Part shown: piece after piece, positions 46,773 through 52,455 of the stretch | How the letters are laid out: each line of letters begins with the position of its first letter | Numbering within the stretch: the stretch's first letter is position 1 | Source: Bacillus sp. ISL-51 | GTDB lineage: Bacteria; Bacillota; Bacilli; Bacillales; Bacillaceae | Assembly (NCBI RefSeq): GCF_018613535.1 | Contig: NZ_JAGGQB010000023.1 | Span: 1-52,455, forward strand | DNA: 52,455 nt | Direction of reading: 5' to 3' | The notes under the pieces: generated by a model | The model's database searches: none | The model's input: only the letters and a program-made list of their open reading frames with translations | Told to the model about the DNA's origin: nothing | Position numbers and translations under genes: made by a program

Positions 46773-48496
46773 TCTTTTTTCACTTCCCGCACGGCGGACT
46801 GCAACAGCTCGCGATGGAACTGAACCCTTGATGTGCGATCTGTTTTCAGCTCGATAATGTGAAGGCCGGGCTTTTCCGCCTGAGGACCATATGCAGCTCT
46901 GAAGGCTTCCCATGAATCCGGGCATGTATACGTGCCCCCGTAAAGAGCGGCAGCATGCTGAAAATCAAGGCCTGTCGGCGTGCCGAACAGCTCTTCAAAA
47001 TGTGTTTTATCAGAAGCCTGCGGCAAAAATGAGAAAATCCCGCCGCCGTCATTATTAATCAAAATGACTGTAAGCGGAATGCCAAGCTTCTTAGCCGCTA
47101 ACAGCCCGTTTAAATCATGATAAAACGATAAATCTCCGATTACAAGCGTTACAGGGGCTTTCGTCCCCTCACACAGCCCCATAGCCGAAGAAACAACCCC
47201 GTCTATTCCGTTTGCGCCGCGGTTGGCATATATACGGAAGGAACGGTCCTGTTTTTCAAAAAACGTATCCACGTCACGGATCGGCATACTGTTGCCGACA
47301 AAAAGTGAACTGTTTTCTGGAACAAGATGCTGAAGCTCTCGATATACATTTCCTTCAAATGACAGATCATCCATACTTGCGGTTTGCAAATGACTTCGGA
47401 ACCGCTCATTGACAAACTGCCATTTTTCCAGCCAGTCCGAATGCCGTTTTGCGCCTTCAGCGGAACGGACAGCTTCCAGAAAGACTGACGGATGGCAATG
47501 AATCATGTGTGCGCCGGCCTGAGTAGGGTCCCTCCAGCCGCCATCCTCATCAATAATGAACTGCTCAATGGCAGGATCATCCCTCAGCCATAAAAAGAGC
47601 GGCTTAGAAACCGGCATCGGCCCGAAACGGATGACAGCGTCAGGACGCAAGACCTCTTTCAGCTCTTCATCTTTCAAGAAAGAATCATAGGCATCAATGA
47701 TCATGCTCTTATCATGTTTTCCGTTTCGGAGATTTGAAAGCGGGTCCGCCAAAATCGGATATTGAAGCGCCTCGGCAAGCGCGATAATATGCTGTTTTTC
47801 GTCGTCGCTGTGAATCTCTCCGCAGACGATCATTCCTTTTTGAACGCCGGCAAGGCGCTCGGTAACATCACGCAGAGACTCTTTATCGACAGACTGAATG
47901 CCTGTTTTCACAGATACGTGGCGTCCCGTTCTCATTCTTTCAAAAGGCTGCGCGGAGAGATCCGGCATTAACGGCTCTCTGAGCGGAACATTGATATGAA
48001 CAGGCCCCATCGGACGCTTGCCCGCTTCACTGGCAGCGCGGCCGGCCAATGTCCGGACGTAACTCAGCATCTGCGGCTGTTCCTCGGGAAGAGCCGAGTC
48101 TGTGAAAAACTTAACAAAGTTACCGAACAGAAAATGCTGGTTAATCGCTTGAGGCGCCCCTACTTCACGTAATTCATGAGGACGGTCAGCGGTCAGCACG
48201 ATAAGCGGCACTCGTGAATAATGCGCTTCAATAACAGCCGGATAAAAGTTCGCCGCAGCCGTACCCGACGTACAAATCAGCATGACCGGGCGCTGCCGGG
48301 CTTTTGCCAAACCGAGTGCGAAAAAACCGGCGGATCGTTCGTCAATCTGAATATGAACATTGATATCCGGGTGAGCCGCAGCCAACACGGCCAGCGGAGT
48401 AGACCTCGATCCAGGACAAACGACCGCATCGGTTACACCTGAAAGAGCAAATTCATCAATAAAACTTCCGATATAATGGGTAATCGGGTTTGTCAA
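46760..48496 (-). CDS. menD: SEPHCHC synthase MenD
   Basis: This 578-residue thiamine-diphosphate enzyme joins 2-oxoglutarate-derived succinic semialdehyde to isochorismate. The N-terminal pyrimidine-binding domain has CPGSRSTPL and [13 protein letters not shown]; the C-terminal ThDP motif is [13 protein letters not shown] ... INNDGGG. The start is TTG at 48496, 8 nt after a good GGAGGTG, and overlaps the menF stop by 4 nt (TTGA). Confidence 0.96.
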   Translation of the reverse strand: MTNPITHYIGSFIDEFALSGVTDAVVCPGSRSTPLAVLAAAHPDINVHIQIDERSAGFFALGLAKARQRPVMLICTSGTAAANFYPAVIEAHYSRVPLIVLTADRPHELREVGAPQAINQHFLFGNFVKFFTDSALPEEQPQMLSYVRTLAGRAASEAGKRPMGPVHINVPLREPLMPDLSAQPFERMRTGRHVSVKTGIQSVDKESLRDVTERLAGVQKGMIVCGEIHSDDEKQHIIALAEALQYPILADPLSNLRNGKHDKSMIIDAYDSFLKDEELKEVLRPDAVIRFGPMPVSKPLFLWLRDDPAIEQFIIDEDGGWRDPTQAGAHMIHCHPSVFLEAVRSAEGAKRHSDWLEKWQFVNERFRSHLQTASMDDLSFEGNVYRELQHLVPENSSLFVGNSMPIRDVDTFFEKQDRSFRIYANRGANGIDGVVSSAMGLCEGTKAPVTLVIGDLSFYHDLNGLLAAKKLGIPLTVILINNDGGGIFSFLPQASDKTHFEELFGTPTGLDFQHAAALYGGTYTCPDSWEAFRAAYGPQAEKPGLHIIELKTDRTSRVQFHRELLQSAVREVKKEWKL

Positions 48497-49908
48497 AGCC
48501 TTTCACCTCCTAAAGCAGAGATCATCGGCTTTAGTTTAATTTGTGTTTCTTCATATTCTGATTGCGGGTCGGAATCTTCAACAATGCCGCATCCTGCAAA
48601 CAGCCGCGCTTCATTGCCTTCGATCAGTCCCGAGCGGATCGCTACCGCAAATTCTCCGTTTTCTCTGCTGTCAATCCAGCCAATAGGAGCTGCATACCAT
48701 CCGCGTGTCATCGGCTCAAGCTCAGCAATGACCTCAACGGCTTTCTGTTGAGGAGCGCCTCCCAATGCCGGTGTAGGATGAAGCTTTTCAATTAAATCAA
48801 AAAGCGAAGCTGACGTTTTGAGACGGCCGACGATCGGCGTATAAAGATGCTGAACGTTTTTTGTCTTATATAATTGCGGGCCTGACGGCTTTTCTACCTC
48901 ATGACAGCTCGACAAAAAAGCATCGTGTATCATTTTGACCACAAAATCATGCTCCATGAGATTTTTTTCATCATGCAGCAATTCCCGTCCTAAACGCACA
49001 TCTTCTTGTTCATCTTTCCCTCGTTTGATCGAGCCTGCAAGGCAGGATGACATCACGTTTTTGCCGTCTTTTTTAATAAGACGTTCCGGTGAAGCGCCGA
49101 TAAAGCATTTATTTCCCTGCTCAGAGGCAAAGATATAGCTTGTCGTTTGATCCGTCAAAAGCTTATTCAGCACGCTTTCAATCGGGATCGGCCCGTCATA
49201 CGACAAGAGCACTTCCCGCGCCAGCACAACTTTATCATATTGATTCTCTTTCATTTCATTTGTTGCTGTTTTAATGGCTTCAAGCCAGTTCTCCACATCA
49301 AGTTCTTCCGCCTTCGTTAATTCCGGATAATCTTCATACGACAAAGAAGAAACCGTAAAAGCTTCCGAAAAGGATTTCAGACGTTCGAGCACATCTTCTG
49401 CCTGATCCGCCTCACCGGCCCATTGATTGACGGTTAGAAAAGCACCGTCAGCTGTTTTCGTAAGCATGAGTGAAGGAATAAAGAAAAGCCCTTCTTCAAA
49501 TCCATTCCACTCATCTCCTCTTTCCTCAGAAGGATTAAACGAAAAACCGCCGAATAAGACAGGACCTATCGCAGAGTGCTGCGCCTGTTCTTCCTCATGA
49601 ATATGAAAAGCCGTCTTTTTAAAGCGCTCCCATTGTTCAAAAACGTCGTGGTACCGTTTTTCATTTTTTTCCTCCGACTGGAACACCGCTTCTGTGCCGA
49701 GACCGACTATTGTTAATTCACTACCGGGTTCTGACCAAAAAAATCGCTTGCCTTTATATTTTTTTGCTCCGTAATTGAAAAATGATAGAGGGTCCAAAGA
49801 CGCAATACGTCTTGAATAGCTCAATAAGACAGCATGGTTGACTTGTTTGGTTTTATATAATGCATGAACTGCTTCCTTTCGGAACGTATGCTGCACCGTT
49901 GTCACCAT
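48493..49908 (-). CDS. menF: Menaquinone-specific isochorismate synthase MenF
   Basis: This 471-residue chorismate-binding enzyme converts chorismate to isochorismate, the first committed step to menaquinone. Active-site blocks are [34 protein letters not shown] and the C-terminal [13 protein letters not shown]. The ATG at 49908 follows ATGGAGGAATG with a good spacer. It is the first gene of menFDHBEC, behind a sigma-A promoter. Confidence 0.95.
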   Translation of the reverse strand: MVTTVQHTFRKEAVHALYKTKQVNHAVLLSYSRRIASLDPLSFFNYGAKKYKGKRFFWSEPGSELTIVGLGTEAVFQSEEKNEKRYHDVFEQWERFKKTAFHIHEEEQAQHSAIGPVLFGGFSFNPSEERGDEWNGFEEGLFFIPSLMLTKTADGAFLTVNQWAGEADQAEDVLERLKSFSEAFTVSSLSYEDYPELTKAEELDVENWLEAIKTATNEMKENQYDKVVLAREVLLSYDGPIPIESVLNKLLTDQTTSYIFASEQGNKCFIGASPERLIKKDGKNVMSSCLAGSIKRGKDEQEDVRLGRELLHDEKNLMEHDFVVKMIHDAFLSSCHEVEKPSGPQLYKTKNVQHLYTPIVGRLKTSASLFDLIEKLHPTPALGGAPQQKAVEVIAELEPMTRGWYAAPIGWIDSRENGEFAVAIRSGLIEGNEARLFAGCGIVEDSDPQSEYEETQIKLKPMISALGGERL

Positions 49909-49944
49909 GAGACATTCCTCCATAATCCGTTAAATGCTTTTAAT

Positions 49945-49973
49945 ACAATACACCTGTGGTTACATTGTGTCAA
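49945..49973 (-). promoter_or_regulatory. Promoter of the men operon
   Basis: Minus-strand TTGACA (49973-49968), 17-bp spacer and TATTGT (49950-49945), 37 nt before the menF ATG. Confidence 0.75.
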
Positions 49974-50149
49974 ACACACAGAATTTGCACGACAAAATGC
50001 CTGCATTTCTTATTATAAACCTTTTTGAGCAAATGAATAAAGAAACAAACTTGAAATTATTTTCCCCACTCGCGGCAATCGCTGTATGTCTTGAGTCATA
50101 GAAGGAAAAACACCTATTTTTATCCACCATTTTTCAGCCCAAAAACGTT

Positions 50150-50157
50150 CATACTAT
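50150..50157 (+). promoter_or_regulatory. Possible sigma-K-like -10 of yteA
   Basis: CATACTAT lies 34 nt before the yteA start and resembles the CATAnnnTA -10 of sporulation sigma-K (one mismatch beyond the shown bases). ACC-containing sequence lies around the expected -35. It fits the sporulation link of YteA but is weak. Confidence 0.35.
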
Positions 50158-50190
50158 CAGTAAGCATCACATAGAAACGAGGCGATCATA

Positions 50191-50910
50191 TTGCTTACAA
50201 ACGAACAGATCATGCATCTGAAAAAAGAACTTGAAGAAGCAAAACACGATATTTTAAGCCGGTTTAAAGAAAATGACCATTTTCAATTAACAGATGAATT
50301 TCCGTATGACTCGGTCGGAGAACTGTCTTCCTATGACAATCATCCCGGTGACGAGGCGACAGAGTTATACGAGCGTGAAAAAGATATCGCTCTTCTCGAA
50401 CATGAACGCGAACATCTTCACGACATCAACTACTCGCTGAAGAAAATCGAAAATGGCACATACGGCATATGCGAAGCCAGCGGCAAAGAAATTCCTTACG
50501 ACAGACTGGAAGCTCTGCCGACCGCTACGACGCTTGCTGAATATTCCTCACAAGACGCCGTCTCAAAAGATAGGCCGATCGAAGAAGAAACGCCATTCGG
50601 ACAGTTTGAATTCGATGATGATGAATCGATCCGGGCAGCCTACGACAGTGAAGACGCCTATCAGGATGTCGAAGAGTATGGAAACTCGGAGACGCCGCAG
50701 GATTTAGAAGACCCGCCGCTCAGCTACGGCGATATGACGATGAACTCAGAAGAAAACATCGGATATGCCGAGGATTATGAAAACTTTATCGCGACAGATA
50801 TTACCGGAAAAAACGTTTCCGTGTATCCCAGCAAAGCACATGAAAAATATGAGCAGGAACTGGATGAAGAAGGAATCATGACGACTTTTGGCGACCTGCA
50901 CGCTGATTAA
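50191..50910 (+). CDS. yteA: YteA, TraR/DksA-related sporulation protein
   Basis: This 239-residue protein matches the YteA family (TIGR02890). A helical, acidic N-terminal half (KELEEAKHDILSRFKEN, ELYEREKDIALLEHEREHL) forms the coiled coil of DksA-like proteins, and TYGICEASGKEIPYDRLEALPT is the zinc-finger region. Only one cysteine is left, so no four-Cys zinc site can form. The C-terminal third is a very acidic extension (EDAYQDVEEYGNSE). The start is TTG with ACGAGGCG 8 nt upstream. Role unknown; RNA-polymerase binding is inferred from the fold. Confidence 0.88.
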   Translation: MLTNEQIMHLKKELEEAKHDILSRFKENDHFQLTDEFPYDSVGELSSYDNHPGDEATELYEREKDIALLEHEREHLHDINYSLKKIENGTYGICEASGKEIPYDRLEALPTATTLAEYSSQDAVSKDRPIEEETPFGQFEFDDDESIRAAYDSEDAYQDVEEYGNSETPQDLEDPPLSYGDMTMNSEENIGYAEDYENFIATDITGKNVSVYPSKAHEKYEQELDEEGIMTTFGDLHAD

Positions 50911-50911
50911 T

Positions 50912-50937
50912 GCCCCGGCTTTTTCCGGGGTCTTTTT
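50912..50937 (+). terminator. Terminator of yteA
   Basis: CCCCGG-CTTTTT-CCGGGG followed by TCTTTTTC. Confidence 0.85.
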
Positions 50938-51096
50938 CATACATATAGGCTTTAATACAACGCTTTATGTACACGGAAGACGGGAAACATCCAGAGACTT
51001 AACGTATGTCGGAGACTGTGTCAAAGGGACCGCAGCTATATAAGAGAAATCAATGTGAGCCGGCCTTAATTCGCATGAAAAAAATAGGCCCCGGCC

Positions 51097-51260
51097 ATGC
51101 TTAGCGGCGCTATTCCAATAATGATTGACGGGGTATCCCCTTATTTCTTCAGCTCTTACGACTTAATTGTCCTTCAATTGAAGATCCCGCTCTCCCTAAA
51201 AGGAAAATGAGAAATGAAGTGAATTACATTCACCTCCCGCGGGAAAGACATAAGAAATGA
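51097..51260 (+). other. Two short ORFs linked by ATGA
   Basis: ORF 1 (51097-51210) codes for 37 residues with a hydrophobic middle (IPIMIDGVSPYFFSSYDLIV). Its stop TGA overlaps the ATG of ORF 2 (51207-51260, 17 residues, MRNEVNYIHLPRERHKK). AAAAGGAAA precedes ORF 2. ORF 1 has no clear ribosome-binding site. Neither is recognised. Confidence 0.25.
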
Positions 51261-51639
51261 ATACCGCAAAAAATACGGAGTTGGAGACAAACATTTTATT
51301 TGCCGGATTAAAACGGTATAACCCGAGAAAAGGCAATAAGTTTCACTTGCAGTCTGCGAGTGATTGATTGAAGACAATTTTCATCCCGCTTCTGCCTTCT
51401 ATCAGCAGCCTAACGGCGGACCCCGGCGATGGAATGTTACATCTTAAATCCTATGAATCAACAGGCGCCCAAATAAGTAAAAACAAGTCATATGGGCTGT
51501 TTTATTTGCGCTTATTTCACTTACAGCAGCCATTGTATGCCAAAGTTTTCTGAGTGATTCTGATCCTCAATTACATCGTGAACCAAGGCTTCAGCTTTTT
51601 TCATTTCACACAAAAAAGCCTGCTCGCTGCATCAATTGA
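51257..51639 (+). pseudogene. Probable decayed gene with in-frame stop and frameshift
   Basis: From 51257 one frame gives MNTAKNTELETNILFAGLKR ... SASD, a single TGA (51365-51367), then KTIFIPLLPSISSLTADPGD ... QISK to 51478. At the A5 run (51479-51483) a one-base shift opens a frame reading KQVIWAVLFALISLTAAIVC, a clear membrane helix, which continues to TGA at 51637-51639. Read together this could be about 125 codons of a small membrane protein with one stop and one frameshift. The parent family is not recognised. Confidence 0.35.
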
Positions 51640-51763
51640 TTGCCTGCTCGTCGCGATACGACATTGATTATTATGATCTCTGCCGGTAAATACAGCAAGG
51701 CTGCATCCTGTCTTCGGATTCCTTATGAATTAATAACAAAGCCACGCTTTCTGAGCAAATAAA

Positions 51764-51796
51764 AAAACCCTTGCATTTCTATGCAAGGGTTTTAAA
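51764..51796 (-). terminator. Terminator of the tRNA operon
   Basis: AAAACCCTTGCAT-AGAA-ATGCAAGGGTTTT followed by TTTATTTGC on the minus strand, directly behind tRNA-Glu. Confidence 0.92.
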
Positions 51797-51797
51797 A

Positions 51798-51869
51798 TGA
51801 CCCGTACGGGATTCGAACCCGTGTTACCGCCGTGAAAGGGCGGTGTCTTAACCGCTTGACCAACGGGCC
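51798..51869 (-). tRNA. tRNA-Glu (UUC)
   Basis: 72-nt cloverleaf; acceptor GGCCCGT pairs with ACGGGTC (one G-U). Anticodon loop CCTTTCACG gives UUC. T-loop GGTTCGAATCC. CCA is not encoded. It is the last gene of the tRNA operon. Confidence 0.96.
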
Positions 51870-51872
51870 TTA

Positions 51873-51963
51873 TGGCGGAGAAGGAGGGATTTGAACCCTC
51901 GCGCCGCTTACGCGACCTACACCCTTAGCAGGGGCGCCTCTTCAGCCACTTGAGTACTTCTCC
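51873..51963 (-). tRNA. tRNA-Ser (GCU)
   Basis: 91 nt including encoded CCA. Acceptor GGAGAAG/CTTCTCC, anticodon GCU in CCTGCTAAGG, long variable arm GTAGGTCGCGTAAGCGGC as in class II tRNAs. Confidence 0.96.
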
Positions 51964-51966
51964 ATA

Positions 51967-52041
51967 TGGCTCCACAGGCAGGATTCGAACCTGCGACCGA
52001 TCGGTTAACAGCCGATAGCTCTACCACTGAGCTACTGTGGA
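51967..52041 (-). tRNA. tRNA-Asn (GUU)
   Basis: 75 nt with encoded CCA. Acceptor TCCACAG/CTGTGGA, anticodon GUU in CTGTTAACC, T-loop GGTTCGAATCC. Confidence 0.97.
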
Positions 52042-52051
52042 AGAAAAGTCA

Positions 52052-52128
<77 letters not shown>

Positions 52129-52143
52129 ATGACAACACAAAAA

Positions 52144-52217
52144 TGGAGCGGGTGATGGGAATCGAACCCACGACATCAGCTTGGAAGGCTGAGGTTTTAC
52201 CACTAAACTACACCCGC
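52144..52217 (-). tRNA. tRNA-Gly (UCC)
   Basis: 74 nt with encoded CCA. Acceptor GCGGGTG/CACCCGC, anticodon UCC in CTTCCAAG, T-loop GGTTCGATTCC. Confidence 0.97.
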
Positions 52218-52226
52218 ATGTTTGTT

Positions 52227-52303
52227 TGGGGCGATTGATGGGAATCGAACCCACGAATGCCAGAGCCACAATCTGGTGCGTTAACCACTTCGCCACAACC
52301 GCC
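52227..52303 (-). tRNA. tRNA-His (GUG)
   Basis: 77 nt counting the extra 5' G(-1), which faces C73, the His identity feature. Acceptor GCGGTTG/CAATCGC (one G-U), anticodon GUG in TTGTGGC, CCA encoded. Confidence 0.96.
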
Positions 52304-52327
52304 AAAACATATATTGAATTAAAAAGG

Positions 52328-52400
<73 letters not shown>

Positions 52401-52411
52401 TTGAATATAAA

Positions 52412-52455
52412 TGGCGGTCCGGACGGGACTCGAACCCGCGACCTCCTGCGTGACA
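52412..52455 (-). tRNA. tRNA-Asp (GUC), truncated by the window edge
   Basis: Only the 3' 44 nt are present: anticodon loop from GTCAC, T-arm CGCGGGTTCGAGTCCCG, acceptor strand CCGGACC, discriminator G and encoded CCA. The sequence fits tRNA-Asp; the 5' half lies beyond the window. Confidence 0.88.

Larger units (their letters stand above)
50938..51763. other. Gene-poor stretch between yteA and the tRNA operon
   Basis: About 830 bp without a convincing gene. It contains short plus-strand ORFs at 51097-51210 (37 aa), 51207-51260 (17 aa), 51257-51367 (36 aa) and 51368-51553 (61 aa), listed as a chain below. A minus-strand ORF at 51174-51377 lacks a ribosome-binding site and looks like a shadow. 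No RNA-like hairpin with a T-run was seen before the tRNA terminator. Confidence 0.5.

Noticed and set aside
51174..51377. 67-codon minus-strand ORF in the gene-poor stretch
   Set aside because: No ribosome-binding site and no hydrophobic or domain pattern; overlaps better plus-strand candidates.

Overview
The window is chromosomal DNA from a member of the Bacillus subtilis species complex. The order leuS-ytvB-ytvA-yttB-bceRSAB-ytr operon-ytzC-ytqAB-ytpBA-ytoA-ytnA-asnB-metK-pckA-ytmBA-ytlACD-ytkD/ytkC-dps-luxS-ytjA-ytiB-rpmE2-ythAB-menFDHBEC-yteA-trnB is that of the B. subtilis core genome. Departures from my memory of strain 168 (a third permease gene in the ytr operon, an extra 64-codon membrane-protein gene after ytqB, a YwaF-type gene beside yttB) point to the B. 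amyloliquefaciens/velezensis side. That placement is inference from memory, not from a database search. Coding density is high, ribosome-binding sites are strong, and TTG starts are frequent.

Layout. 1-4.3 kb: a GNAT acetyltransferase, the rhodanese YtwF, leuS behind a T-box leader with a CUC specifier, and ytvB, all on the minus strand. 4.6-7.6 kb: the blue-light receptor ytvA (plus strand, with a possible 14-codon leader peptide), the MFS exporter yttB and a YwaF-type membrane protein. 7.7-18.7 kb: two cell-envelope stress modules back to back on the minus strand, the bacitracin-type system bceRS-bceAB with its operator, and the GntR-controlled ytrGABC(C')DEF ABC-transporter operon. 18.9-24.1 kb: ytzC, the tRNA wobble-uridine enzymes mnmL-mnmM, an unrecognised small membrane protein, ytpB-ytpA and ytoA.

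24.3-31.3 kb: ytnA, asnB, and the divergent pair metK (SAM-I riboswitch) and pckA (CcpN box). 31.3-39.3 kb: ytmB, ytmA, an orphan ABC transporter ytlACD, the Nudix hydrolase ytkD, a holin-like ytkC, dps (sigma-B-type promoter), ytzI, ytkA, luxS, ytjA (YidD), ytiB and the zinc-independent L31 gene rpmE2 under a Zur box. Two convergent pairs here (ytzI/ytkA and ytjA/ytiB) have interlocked stop codons and no terminator between them. 39.5-42.4 kb: the bd-type oxidase ythAB and a DUF1540 gene. 42.4-49.9 kb: the menaquinone operon menFDHBEC, with an internal hairpin between menB and menE. 50.2-50.9 kb: yteA. 50.9-51.8 kb: no convincing gene, but a chain of very short ORFs and a probable decayed gene. 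51.8-52.455 kb: the 3' end of a tRNA operon (Asp-Phe-His-Gly-Ile-Asn-Ser-Glu in transcription order), cut by the window edge inside tRNA-Asp.

Functional themes are cell-wall-antibiotic defence (bce, ytr, possibly ytpA/B), respiration (menaquinone synthesis, an alternative quinol oxidase), one-carbon/SAM and amino-acid metabolism (metK, luxS, asnB, leuS, ytnA), gluconeogenesis (pckA), stress protection (ytvA, dps) and translation (leuS, mnmLM, rpmE2, tRNAs). I see no insertion sequence, prophage, CRISPR array or rRNA gene. No clearly new multi-gene system stands out; the best leads are the paralogous ytr permeases with paired loop cysteines, the altered YthA signature, the interlocked convergent genes and the mini-ORF chain before the tRNA cluster.
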